From an uncultured Bacteroides sp. (GTDB taxonomy: Bacteria; Bacteroidota; Bacteroidia; Bacteroidales; Bacteroidaceae), in the NCBI GenBank assembly GCA_900755095.1, contig CAAEFE010000117.1, positions 1 to 38,221 on the forward strand: 38,221 nt of DNA. Reading direction: 5' to 3'. A program made the position numbers and the translations under genes. This document shows, one piece after another, positions 26,648-35,018 of this stretch. Under the pieces are notes generated by a model, which was not told where the DNA came from, searched no databases, and was given only the letters and a program-made list of their open reading frames with translations. Position 1 is the first letter of the stretch, and each line of letters opens with the position of its first letter.

Positions 26648-27943
26648 ATGCTGACATTCAAGGCAGAAATCAGAAAGAATGAGATGAAAGTTGGTGGAAC
26701 TTTCAATGTGAAGATTAGAGTAACCTATAACAGAGAGGTTAAGAGGTTGGCTACTCATATCTTTGTAAGAACAGAAGACCTGACTAAGGACTTCAAGTTA
26801 AAGAATCCAAAGTACATCAAGGAAGCTGACAAATTGGTCAGATACTATGAAGAGTTATGCATGGGGCTTCCATTAGAGGCTTCCAATTTAACCTTAAATG
26901 ATGTACTTGATTATATCCAGAAAGAGAAGGAAAAGAATACTCCTATTGACTTTATCCAGTTCTGCAAAGACTGGTTAACAACTACAGAGGTCAAAGGTAA
27001 GAGGAATTATCAAACTACCCTTAATACCTTCATTGCCTTCTTAGGAAAGGATAAACTGAATACCAACCAAGTTACCAAGTTGTTAATGATGGAGTTCATG
27101 GAATACCTTCACAAGAAAAGGGCTAAACAAGTAGCAGAACTTCAGAAGAAAGGCAAGAGAATACCTTCCAACAGAATGGTGTCTTTATACATGGGAAGCA
27201 TCAGGCATCTATTCAATGAAGCCAAGAAGAAGTATAATGACTATGACAGGAATGTCATTAGAATACCTAATTCACCTTTTGAGAATTTGGAGATACCAAA
27301 GCAAGAAGCAACTAGGAAGAGAGCATTATCAGTAGAGTTAATCAAGAAGATATGGGAACTGCCTTATATCATCAATACCAATGGTAGGGAAAGGTTGTGT
27401 CCTTTTAACTTAGCCAAGGATTGTTTCATTCTCTCCTTCTGCCTAATAGGGATAAACTCTGCTGACTTGTACAACTGTACTGAAATGGAAGGTGGTTCAA
27501 TTACTTATTACAGGACTAAGACTACAGACAGGAGACTTGACAAGGCTAAGATGAAAGTAGATGTTCTTCCTATCCTGTTACCTCTAATGAAGAAATATGA
27601 AGATTACACCCAGAAGAAGGTGTTCTGCTTCTATCATCTCTATTCTACTTTCAAGAACTTCAACAGAGCCATCAATCTTGGGCTAAAGCAGATTGGCAAG
27701 ATACTCAAAATTGATGATTTGGAGTACTATGCTGCAAGGCACTCATGGGCTACATTAGCTGTTAACAAGGTAGGTATTGATAAGTACACTGTTCATGCTG
27801 CATTGAATCATATTGATGAGGCTATGAAGGTCACTGACATCTACATTGAAAGGGACTTTAAGATAGAGAATGAAGCTAACAGAAAGGTGATTGAATATGT
27901 ATTTAGTAACCATAGTGAGTTATCTTGTCCAGAAGTGAAATAA
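26648..27943 (+). CDS. int: Tyrosine recombinase (integrase) of the element
   Basis: A 431-residue integrase of the Bacteroidota phage-integrase group: N-terminal arm-binding and SAM-like core-binding region (DFIQFCKDWLTTTEV...), then the catalytic domain. Visible catalytic positions are the Lys loop (YYRTKTTDRRLDKAK), YYAARHSWATLA with Arg364 (the usual His is Tyr361), His388 in ALNHIDEAM and the nucleophile Tyr399 in VTDIYIERD. The first catalytic Arg expected in the GLRxSEL motif is replaced: IGINSADLY puts Asn270 there. The conjugative-transposon integrase IntDOT likewise lacks this Arg. I chose the ATG at 26648, since the upstream in-frame start overlaps the paired repeats. The gene contains no CpG. 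A terminator isolates it from the next gene. Confidence 0.93.
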   Translation: MLTFKAEIRKNEMKVGGTFNVKIRVTYNREVKRLATHIFVRTEDLTKDFKLKNPKYIKEADKLVRYYEELCMGLPLEASNLTLNDVLDYIQKEKEKNTPIDFIQFCKDWLTTTEVKGKRNYQTTLNTFIAFLGKDKLNTNQVTKLLMMEFMEYLHKKRAKQVAELQKKGKRIPSNRMVSLYMGSIRHLFNEAKKKYNDYDRNVIRIPNSPFENLEIPKQEATRKRALSVELIKKIWELPYIINTNGRERLCPFNLAKDCFILSFCLIGINSADLYNCTEMEGGSITYYRTKTTDRRLDKAKMKVDVLPILLPLMKKYEDYTQKKVFCFYHLYSTFKNFNRAINLGLKQIGKILKIDDLEYYAARHSWATLAVNKVGIDKYTVHAALNHIDEAMKVTDIYIERDFKIENEANRKVIEYVFSNHSELSCPEVK

Positions 27944-27959
27944 GTTTAACACAAAAGAA

Positions 27960-27993
27960 CCTCCGTAATTGATTGAATTATGGAGGCTCTTTA
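27960..27993 (+). terminator. Terminator of the integrase gene
   Basis: An 11-bp stem with one G-T pair (27960-27970 with 27976-27986), loop GATTG, then CTCTTTA. Confidence 0.7.
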
Positions 27994-27994
27994 G

Positions 27995-28002
27995 TATATT
28001 TG
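27995..28002 (+). promoter_or_regulatory. -7 box before the helicase-like gene
   Basis: TATATTTG directly after the integrase terminator, 41 nt before the ATG at 28044. No TTTG -33 box. Confidence 0.5.
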
Positions 28003-28043
28003 TTCACTTACAATCTATATACTAACTACAAACTAAGTGAGAT

Positions 28044-30158
28044 ATGAGCAAAGAAGATGAACTGGCAAAAGAGCTAGTAGAAGTAGTACCTAATACCTAT
28101 GGTGACTTACATGATGCACCTGTAGAGTACATTGAGATATTATCCTCTGGGAAAGTAGGAGAAACTAAAACCATACCTCAAGACACAGTAATAACTAGTT
28201 TGGATGACCTACTATTTGGCAGAGTACCAGAAGTAATAAGAGAAGAAGTTGGTGACTCCTTCTGGAATCTGGCTGACTTCATAGATAAGATGCCTCATGG
28301 TATTGTAGACAAGAAGATACCAGGTATTGGAGCTACCACCCTTGAGATAAACTCAAAGAGAAACTCAATCATAGTCTTTCCTACTAAGGCTCTGGCTTAT
28401 GGTAAACACTCCAAGCATCCTAATACTCTATATGTAGGTAGTGAGATTAAAGGACAAAATGAGAAGGTTACCAATCAGCAGATTGAGGAATACTTGGCTA
28501 AAGATGGCTACAAAAAACTTCTAGTAGTTGCAGACAGTCTAGGTAGACTATTAGGTATCATAGGGAAAAACTATAGAGACTACTTCCTTATGATTGATGA
28601 GGTTGATGTTCTCCAGACTGACAATAACTTCAGACCCCAATTGGAGAATGTTATTGACTACTACTTAATATTTCCCCCAAAGAATAGATGTATGGTAACA
28701 GCTACTATGAAGGAGTTCAGCAATCCACACTTAAAGACTGAATGTAGATTTCCTATAACATGGCAATACAATACCCATAGAAATATAGACTTACTACATA
28801 CAGATAATATCACACAGGCCGTCATAGAAAAGGTTATCTCTCACCCTACAGAGAAGATATTCATTGCCTATAACTCCATACTCCAAATAAGGAATATTAT
28901 AGCATCACTAGATGAAGAAACCAGAAAGGAATGTGCTATCCTATGTAGTGAGGCATCCATAAAGGAAGCAGGAGAATACTTTGTACCCAAATTAGGAGAC
29001 AATGATACCTTACCTGCTAGGATTAACTTTGCCACCTGTTGCTACTTCACTGGTATAGATATAGAGGATAGTTACCATCTAATCACTGTATCAGATGTAA
29101 GAAGAAGCCACTCAATGTTGACCTTAGATAGAATGACACAAATACATGGTAGATGCAGAAAGGATAATGGAGTACTAAGTGAAACTATCATATATAATAC
29201 CTTAGGATATGTATCAGTAATGGAAAGTATGGAAAAGTACACTATTACTCTATTAAACAAAGCCCAAAAGGTACTCAAAGTACTTGAATCAGCAGATACT
29301 ATCTCACAGGGTGATTATACCTTGACTGATCTATTTGCAATAATCAAAGAAGCCATAAGAGAGAAAGCACAGGAGAGAATTGCAGGGAATGAGTTAATTA
29401 ACTTGACTAGAAAGGATGTATATGGAAAGGATGTACCTGCCTACCTCAACATAGACTACATCATTGAAAGAACCGAGTTATATGCCTCATACTTCATGCC
29501 TGAAACACTGAAAGAAGTACTAAGGAAACAGGTTAAAATCATTAGCTACAAATCCCTGAACTATGATGTATCACCAGAGCAAAGTAGCATAGAAAAGGCT
29601 AATAAGGATGCACAGAATAAGTTGACAGAAAGCTACATTCAAGAAGCCATAAATAATATCAAACTATTGTCAACCACAGGACAGTTGAATGATAATACCT
29701 TGTACTCATATACTAGACATTGCAGAAGTAAAACTAAGATATTCTTAGAGAGATTCATCAAGCTATATAGGTATGTTGACCTTGATAGTCTACTACATCA
29801 GCTATGGGAGATTAGGACAAGTAACAATTTAGCCTTCAAAAACTTCAATAATACAGTCATGTATTGGGCACTAGATGAAGAGCATCCTTTCAAGGTTGCT
29901 ATAAGAAGAAGTTTCACCTTAAACAAGAGCTATTCAGCAAGTGAGATACAAGAGATATTAACTCCTATAGTCCAATATCATTTACATAAGGTACTGAAAC
30001 CAAGAAAGTATGTAGCCTTATTGAAGAACATGTATGCTGTTGACAGAACATCTAGGAATAAGTATATCATCAGAAAAGAGAATCCTAGAGGTTTTAAAGA
30101 ACCTACTGGCAGGATAGCTACCAAGGAGAATAATTTGTTAAAGCTATTTATGTTATAG
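28044..30158 (+). CDS. SF2 helicase-like replication protein with Lys-less P-loop
   Basis: A 704-residue protein with helicase superfamily 2 landmarks. Motif I is KIPGIGATTLEI (residues 91-102), where the canonical GKT/S Lys is replaced by Ala97-Thr98. The Ia-like block is IIVFPTKALAYGK. Motif II is MIDEVD (183-188), III is MVTATMKEF, and VI is RMTQIHGRCRK (363-373) with the arginine finger set. Residues 420-704 are helical with no motif I know. Proteins with a GxGATT loop occur, from memory, in other Bacteroides elements, so the change may be a family trait. A role in element replication or origin opening is inferred from the motifs and the Rep-like neighbour. Confidence 0.7.
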   Translation: MSKEDELAKELVEVVPNTYGDLHDAPVEYIEILSSGKVGETKTIPQDTVITSLDDLLFGRVPEVIREEVGDSFWNLADFIDKMPHGIVDKKIPGIGATTLEINSKRNSIIVFPTKALAYGKHSKHPNTLYVGSEIKGQNEKVTNQQIEEYLAKDGYKKLLVVADSLGRLLGIIGKNYRDYFLMIDEVDVLQTDNNFRPQLENVIDYYLIFPPKNRCMVTATMKEFSNPHLKTECRFPITWQYNTHRNIDLLHTDNITQAVIEKVISHPTEKIFIAYNSILQIRNIIASLDEETRKECAILCSEASIKEAGEYFVPKLGDNDTLPARINFATCCYFTGIDIEDSYHLITVSDVRRSHSMLTLDRMTQIHGRCRKDNGVLSETIIYNTLGYVSVMESMEKYTITLLNKAQKVLKVLESADTISQGDYTLTDLFAIIKEAIREKAQERIAGNELINLTRKDVYGKDVPAYLNIDYIIERTELYASYFMPETLKEVLRKQVKIISYKSLNYDVSPEQSSIEKANKDAQNKLTESYIQEAINNIKLLSTTGQLNDNTLYSYTRHCRSKTKIFLERFIKLYRYVDLDSLLHQLWEIRTSNNLAFKNFNNTVMYWALDEEHPFKVAIRRSFTLNKSYSASEIQEILTPIVQYHLHKVLKPRKYVALLKNMYAVDRTSRNKYIIRKENPRGFKEPTGRIATKENNLLKLFML

Positions 30159-30297
30159 AAAGTTAATAAATAGCCAAATAAATGATAAGGATGTTGGTAT
30201 TACAGACATTATTTGCTATATTTACAACTGATAATCAGATGATTATAGAAGTGATTCATCTCTAATATGACATTAACTATCAACAGAACCAACCTTA

Positions 30298-30375
30298 GGG
30301 TCAAATATCACCCTATACTAATTACCTTTAGTCCTTTATTACTGTAGGTAATTAGTATGGAGTGGATTTTGACCC
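30298..30375. repeat. 30-bp inverted repeat with 18-nt loop
   Basis: Arms 30298-30327 and 30346-30375 match at 25 of 30 positions. The outermost eight bases (GGGTCAAA) and the inner thirteen (ATACTAATTACCT) are perfect. The repeat lies immediately upstream of the Rep-like start, and a possible ATG at 30357 would fall inside the right arm. Candidate replication origin, Rep operator or attenuator. Confidence 0.75.
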
Positions 30376-30392
30376 CTCTAAAACAAGAATTA

Positions 30393-31067
30393 ATGACAAC
30401 AGCAAAACCATACACTATCATCCCCATTGAAGCTTGCAGGTACTTCAATCCAAAGCAGCTCTACCTGTTAGCAGGTCTGTATATCAATGCCCACTACCAA
30501 AGAGGAAGTAACTACATGACAACAGATACTACTTTCAGCCAGTTGTCAGAGCTTACAGGAGTAAACACAGATTATATCAAGGATTCCTTTATCCCCAAAC
30601 TAAAAGAGCTAGAAGATAAAGGATATAGAGTAGAGACTATACAGCAGCAAAGAGAGATTAGAAGGAATATTTATTATCTACCCAATCCTACTAAGAATTT
30701 CAGGATTATATGGGCAGAGTTATTCAGTGACAGCTCTTTAAATCCAGAAGAGAAAGGAGTTATGATAGGGTTATATTGCCTTTGTGTTAACAATGAGTTC
30801 AGGATAGACCTATCAGATAAACTCATTTATAGTCATTTAGATATAGCAAAGAACACATATAAAAAGTATAGAGACTTATTGATTGAGAAGAAAGTAATCT
30901 GGTCTTCTTATGATGTTCCAATGAAACTAGTATGGACTGAACACATGGAAGCTAAAGTCCTTCTGTACCCTCACTTGGGTTACAATACTTGGATAGACAA
31001 AGTTACATCAGATGTACCAGATGATGATGAAATCAAGCATTACCTTGATACTATTAATGATGAATGA
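30393..31067 (+). CDS. Dual winged-helix protein, candidate replication initiator
   Basis: A 224-residue protein with two predicted winged-helix units. The first, about residues 40-85, has TTDTTFSQLSELTGVNTDYI then a long helix KLKELEDKGYRVE. The second, about 115-165, has LNPEEKGVMIGLYCLC and DIAKNTYKKYRDLLIEKKVI. Two successive winged helices with a start PIEACRYFNPKQLYLLAGLY is the plan of plasmid RepA/RepB-type initiators, but I cannot name the family. The ATG at 30393 is preferred over 30357 because the latter lies inside the inverted repeat. The repeat and the helicase-like gene upstream support a replication role; a transcription regulator is the alternative. Confidence 0.6.
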   Translation: MTTAKPYTIIPIEACRYFNPKQLYLLAGLYINAHYQRGSNYMTTDTTFSQLSELTGVNTDYIKDSFIPKLKELEDKGYRVETIQQQREIRRNIYYLPNPTKNFRIIWAELFSDSSLNPEEKGVMIGLYCLCVNNEFRIDLSDKLIYSHLDIAKNTYKKYRDLLIEKKVIWSSYDVPMKLVWTEHMEAKVLLYPHLGYNTWIDKVTSDVPDDDEIKHYLDTINDE

Positions 31068-31309
31068 ATGATACATACCCCAATACCCCCTGTTTTCCCA
31101 CCAGAAGGCAGGGGATTATTGTATATGTACATAACTAATATATAGCACTCCCTACTGCTCCTACCATACTGTAATTCAGATAATTTTTATTTTTTATTTT
31201 CAATTTCTGTAAACTTGACACCTACAAGTGCACTCTAAGTCACAAAGTCTCCCTCCCCTTACCTTAGGAGTGGGATATCCCCCTCTGCAACAATAATAAA
31301 AATACAATT
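31068..31309 (+). other. Intergenic stretch, weak hairpin
   Basis: This 242-nt gap contains CCCCTG...CAGGGG (6 bp, long loop, about 31085-31112), probably a weak terminator of the Rep-like gene. C-rich tracts at 31249-31284 follow. I see no clear promoter box and no ORF with coding character. Confidence 0.4.
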
Positions 31310-31579
31310 ATGGAAAAGTTAAAGTTCTTAGAAACATTGACAGTGAATGAGTTCAAGGCTCAAAAGGGAGTAAGCAAGATTGAGGTTAAGCAGAATCCAC
31401 ACACAGGTAAGTGCTTCTTTGTCTATGGCTGTGAAACTGGTGCAGTCAGTGACAAGTTCATCAATGGAGAGGTTACCAATCCTGTTGTCTCCCAAGTATG
31501 CTCACCTGATACAGGTGATATGTTCTATATGCTACATCAAAGAGGTGAAGGTGGAGCTATGACATTGGCAACTCTATGA
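31310..31579 (+). CDS. Small conserved-looking protein of unknown function
   Basis: An 89-residue soluble protein. It starts MEKLKFLETLTVNEFKAQKG, then has a beta-rich part with KIEVKQNPHTGKCFFVYGCE and a Gly-rich end. No catalytic motif or signal is visible. It is a separate unit: a 242-nt gap upstream and a strong terminator downstream. Codon use matches the element (no CpG). I do not recognise the family; in this position a single-strand-binding or recombination accessory protein would be plausible, without direct evidence. Confidence 0.65.
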   Translation: MEKLKFLETLTVNEFKAQKGVSKIEVKQNPHTGKCFFVYGCETGAVSDKFINGEVTNPVVSQVCSPDTGDMFYMLHQRGEGGAMTLATL

Positions 31580-31600
31580 TGGGTGTCAATATAGACCTCA

Positions 31601-31636
31601 AGGAGGCAAGTTTATTAGGACTTGCTTCCTTTTTTC
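31601..31636 (+). terminator. Terminator of the 89-residue gene
   Basis: An 11-bp stem with one G-T pair (31601-31611 with 31620-31630), then T6. Confidence 0.85.
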
Positions 31637-31673
31637 TTTATAGACTGTGTATAACAATTAATCCTATTCAGAT

Positions 31674-32561
31674 ATGTTGAATTTAAGAGTTTCATCCAAG
31701 AAGCAGGCTAAAATTAAGCTTGCTCTACAAGGCTGTGCAGGTTCAGGTAAGACCTATTCAGCATTGCTTTTAGCTTATGGTTTATGCAATGACTGGACTA
31801 AGATAGCCATCATTGATAGTGAGAATGGAAGTGCTGACCTTTATGCTCACTTAGGTGCTTATAATGTATTAAGTTTAAGTGATAACTTTACACCTGAAAC
31901 TTATATACAAGCTATTGAAATATGTGAAGGTGCAGGCATGGAAGTTATTATAATTGATAGCATCTCACAGTGTTGGGATAACTTGCTTGAATACCATGCA
32001 GGATTACAAGGTAACAGCTTCACTAACTGGCAGAAGGTGACACCCAGAATCAATGCTTTCATGCAGAAAATATTGCAGTCTGGAAGCCATATTATATGCA
32101 CTATGAGATGCAAACAAGACTATGTTTTAAGTGAGAAGAATGGCAAGATGATACCAGAGAAAGTAGGACTTAAAGCAGTCATGAGAGATGGTATAGATTA
32201 TGAGTTTACCATAGTCTTTGACATCAACATGAAGCACCAGACTATTGCATCTAAAGACAGGACAAACCTGTTTATAGGTAAGCCTGATTTTACCATTACA
32301 CCTACTACAGGACAGATCATAGCAGATTGGTGTAATGATGGTGTCAATCTGGAGATGATAAGGAGCAAGATTAACAGCAGCAAGACCATTGAAGAACTGA
32401 CTGCCATCTATCATGCTTATCCAGAATGGTATCAACAGTTAACATCAGACTTCATGCAGAAGAAAGCAGCACTTCAGGTACAAAAGAATCAACCAACTAT
32501 TAACTATACCCCTAATTACATTAGATATGGAAATAATGCAGTTGCAGCCAGTCAGAGCTAA
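31674..32561 (+). CDS. RecA-fold ATPase, phage Sak4-like
   Basis: A 295-residue AAA_24/RecA-core ATPase. The Walker A motif LQGCAGSGKT is at residues 18-27, the strand IAIIDSENGSADLY follows, and Walker B VIIIDSIS has Asp95. The next block, THIICTMRCKQDYV, carries the sensor region typical of the phage Sak4 family. Sak4 proteins are compact RecA relatives that bind single-stranded DNA and aid annealing with an SSB. Size fits. It heads an operon: the next ORF starts before its stop codon. It may serve replication-linked recombination or capture of foreign DNA by the element. Confidence 0.8.
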   Translation: MLNLRVSSKKQAKIKLALQGCAGSGKTYSALLLAYGLCNDWTKIAIIDSENGSADLYAHLGAYNVLSLSDNFTPETYIQAIEICEGAGMEVIIIDSISQCWDNLLEYHAGLQGNSFTNWQKVTPRINAFMQKILQSGSHIICTMRCKQDYVLSEKNGKMIPEKVGLKAVMRDGIDYEFTIVFDINMKHQTIASKDRTNLFIGKPDFTITPTTGQIIADWCNDGVNLEMIRSKINSSKTIEELTAIYHAYPEWYQQLTSDFMQKKAALQVQKNQPTINYTPNYIRYGNNAVAASQS

Positions 32562-33612
32562 TCTGATATACCCTAATAGAAATAAGGCGAATAACCCTTA
32601 TATTCAAACAGTTGAGCCAATAGAAGTCATCAACACAGGTATTATATCAACAAATCCTGTGGGAACTGAACCAATAAGCACCAGAGAAGGCAATAAGTTA
32701 CCTTTTATTGAAGCTAATACAAAGGAAGTTACTATGCAGTACCTCAAGGAGGAATGTATTACACCTGTGTTTTCTAAGGACAATGAGGTTACTATATCAC
32801 ACTCCAGTTTCATTGAAACTGCATGGGAAGCAGCTAACAAAGTGTTCTCCAATGAGAGAATAGAAGAACCTGCCATCAGGGTAAGCCATGTTATCAAAGG
32901 TAGAATACCGGAAGCTATTCATAAACCAGTGAATCAACTATTGGAATCTGATAAAACCATCTACTTTGAGAGAATGATGTTCTGTTTTGAGATACCTACC
33001 ATATATGAGGATATTGCAGGTAACAGACTGAATTTAACCATAGGTGGAGTAAGAGCTTATAATCACATGAATCTGTACAGCAAGAAGGGTGCAGAGAAAT
33101 TCAAGGTATTCATTGGCTTCAAAAATTTAGTCTGCTGTAACATGTGTGTATCAACAGATGGTTACAGATCAGAATTAAAGGTCATGAGTACAACTGAACT
33201 ATTCAATGCAGTGATGAGGCTGTTCCAAGAGTACAATATAGCCCAACACTTGTATTATATGTCAGCTTATAAGGATAGCTATATAAGAGAATCCCAATTT
33301 GCCCAGTTCTTAGGCAGATGCAGATTATATCAGTTCCTTCCCATAGACCAGAAGAAGAAGTTACCACAGATGTTAATGACTGATACCCAGATAGGATTAG
33401 TTGCCAAAGCATATTACAATGATGATAACTTTAGCACCCTTTTGGACAGCAGGGAAATCAGCATGTGGAATGTATACAACTTACTAACTGGAGCTAACAA
33501 GAGCAGTTACATTGACAACTTCTTGGACAGGTCACTTAATGCCACTCAATTGGCTGAAGGACTTAATAAGGCTTTATATGGTGAAAATGAATATAGTTGG
33601 TTCATTAATTAG
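32527..33612 (+). CDS. DUF3871 family protein
   Basis: A 361-residue soluble protein that I recognise as DUF3871 from the core FIEANTKEVTMQYLKEECIT, PVFSKDNEVTISHSSFIE and HVIKGRIPEAIHKP. This family is found in Bacteroidota mobile elements and resembles DUF932 proteins of phages and plasmids. Its biochemical role is unknown. The start at ATG 32527 overlaps the Sak4-like gene by 35 nt (a second ATG is three codons on), and its stop abuts the RadC gene, so the three are co-translated. Function in element replication/recombination is inferred from this linkage. Confidence 0.85.
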   Translation: MEIMQLQPVRANLIYPNRNKANNPYIQTVEPIEVINTGIISTNPVGTEPISTREGNKLPFIEANTKEVTMQYLKEECITPVFSKDNEVTISHSSFIETAWEAANKVFSNERIEEPAIRVSHVIKGRIPEAIHKPVNQLLESDKTIYFERMMFCFEIPTIYEDIAGNRLNLTIGGVRAYNHMNLYSKKGAEKFKVFIGFKNLVCCNMCVSTDGYRSELKVMSTTELFNAVMRLFQEYNIAQHLYYMSAYKDSYIRESQFAQFLGRCRLYQFLPIDQKKKLPQMLMTDTQIGLVAKAYYNDDNFSTLLDSREISMWNVYNLLTGANKSSYIDNFLDRSLNATQLAEGLNKALYGENEYSWFIN

Positions 33613-33620
33613 TGCATCTT

Positions 33621-34076
33621 ATGGATAATATAATGAATGTATCAGAAGTTCAATTGAGCTATAAAAGCAATGTCAAATCATCAACTAGATACAAGATAAA
33701 TAGCTCCCAGGATGCCTATGAACTATTGATAAAGTGCTTCCCTGATGACACTATAGAATACAAGGAAAGTTTTAAAGTGGTGCTGCTTAATCAGTCTAAC
33801 AGAGTACTGGGTATAGTACCTATTTCAGAAGGTGGAATCTCTGCAACTTATGTAGATGTAAGGTTGATATTACAAGCTGCCTTACTGGCTAATGCAACAC
33901 AGGTAATATTGGCACATAATCACCCTTCTGGAAGCATGAAACCCAGTACTCTGGATGATGTTTTGACTGAAAAAGTAAGGAAGGTGGCTGAACTCATGGA
34001 AATTCATGTAGCAGACCATATAATCTTAAGTCCAGAGAAGGAATATTACTCCTATCATGATGAAGGAAAGCTATAA
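33621..34076 (+). CDS. RadC-type JAB-domain protein
   Basis: A 151-residue JAB/MPN metalloprotein-fold protein. The metal motif reads ILAHNHPSGSMKPSTLDD (HxHPSG...PSxxD), with the upstream conserved Glu region around VLGIVPISEGG and the terminal DHIILSPEKEYYSYHDEG. RadC-like genes are common passengers on mobile elements; activity as protease or DNA-processing enzyme is unproven. The ATG at 33621 is 8 nt after the DUF3871 stop; a GTG at 33612 overlaps that stop and is the alternative. Confidence 0.9.
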   Translation: MDNIMNVSEVQLSYKSNVKSSTRYKINSSQDAYELLIKCFPDDTIEYKESFKVVLLNQSNRVLGIVPISEGGISATYVDVRLILQAALLANATQVILAHNHPSGSMKPSTLDDVLTEKVRKVAELMEIHVADHIILSPEKEYYSYHDEGKL

Positions 34077-34400
34077 ACATTTAACCTTCTAAGGTCTACA
34101 ATATCCTACCTTCTATTAAATCCATCCCCCTCTGCTGTTATTATACCATTATGATGGGAAATTTCTCCTGTCTCACTTTCTTGCATATTATATATACAAA
34201 GTAAGTGATGCAGAATGGCAAATCAGGGGATAGTTTTATAGAGGTTGACTGCCTCTTTTAATATAGGTTGAGGGTATTTGATTACAGGGTAAAGAGATGT
34301 ACTGCTATAATAACTTAACCACTTGAGGTTCGGTGAAGTATGTAAACATGAATTATAGCAATAGTTAGTAAGTTAGACTAAATTAAATATTGATTGAATT

Positions 34401-34463
34401 ATGTGTGAGATTATCTTGATTCTAGTGGGGTTTATCCTCACCAGTATGATACTTAAGGATTAA
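34401..34463 (+). CDS. Tiny hydrophobic peptide, 20 residues
   Basis: MCEIILILVGFILTSMILKD is one membrane-spanning segment with charged ends. The stop codon forms part of a terminator-like hairpin (34461-34481), so it could be a unit of its own. No Shine-Dalgarno-like sequence is evident. It could encode a membrane peptide of the toxin or regulator kind, or be chance. Confidence 0.35.
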   Translation: MCEIILILVGFILTSMILKD

Positions 34464-34534
34464 GAGGTTATATACCTCTTACTATGTGTTTTTATTGTTG
34501 TTGATAGCCCTAGTTCTTCATGGACTGGGGCTTT
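34461..34534 (+). terminator. Two hairpins behind the 20-residue ORF
   Basis: Stem 1: TAAGAGGT/ACCTCTTA (34461-34468 with 34474-34481), followed by T5 at 34489. Stem 2: 34506-34514 with 34524-34532 (one G-T pair), followed by TTT. Confidence 0.55.
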
Positions 34535-34547
34535 AACTAATGTATAT

Positions 34548-34631
34548 ATGACAGCATTAGATATGATATTACAGTGGTTCATATTGATAGCTACTGGTGC
34601 TCTATTTATCAATTGGGCATACAGAAAGTGA
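34548..34631 (+). CDS. Tiny single-pass membrane peptide, 27 residues
   Basis: Short acidic N-terminus, one hydrophobic helix (ILQWFILIATGALFINWA) and a basic end YRK, which would give an N-out/C-in peptide. The layout is like the 33-residue ORF at 36354. Coding status unproven. Confidence 0.35.
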   Translation: MTALDMILQWFILIATGALFINWAYRK

Positions 34632-35018
34632 ATAATTAAGTCTACCTTTGTGCAATAAGAATATAAGCCTACACCTATGGTACTGATATGGCTTTAAACC
34701 TATTAAATTATAGCAGTCAAGTGATGAAGTATTACTGGAAAGTTCTATCTTTGCAACAGTATTAATTAAATGACAACTAATGAAATAGAAGTTTAACTAA
34801 GACATATTAGATAAAGAAGTGTTTGCTTCTTACTTGTGACAGTCCTAAAATTACCACCTTGAAGACTAACAATCACAGCAGTAAGTAGTGGATACTCATA
34901 CCATTAGGTGTGGGCTTCCCTTATATTGTGTGATTGTAGGTATGTGGTAATACCTTGGACTCCCAATAAGGTTAGGCTCACATCTTCTTTTTGTAGTATG
35001 GCTACAAAAGGAATATAT

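Larger units (their letters stand above)
34077..35018 (+). other. 0.94-kb gap with tiny ORFs, hairpins and promoter boxes
   Basis: No ORF of normal size is convincing here. It holds two tiny hydrophobic ORFs (34401 and 34548), hairpins at 34461-34493 and 34506-34534, and -7 boxes TACCTTTG (34643-34650) and TATCTTTG (34746-34753) that may drive the operon starting at 35019. The stretch 34077-34400 shows only C- and T-rich tracts. Confidence 0.55.

Noticed and set aside
30357..30392. Upstream ATG extending the Rep-like protein by 12 codons
   Set aside because: It lies within the right arm of the inverted repeat; the ATG at 30393 gives the expected N-terminus.
34908..35018. N-terminal extension of the PsbP-like membrane protein to 34908
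   Set aside because: The extension is Cys/Trp-rich and would place about 37 residues before a normal signal anchor; ATGs at 34998 and 35019 fit better.
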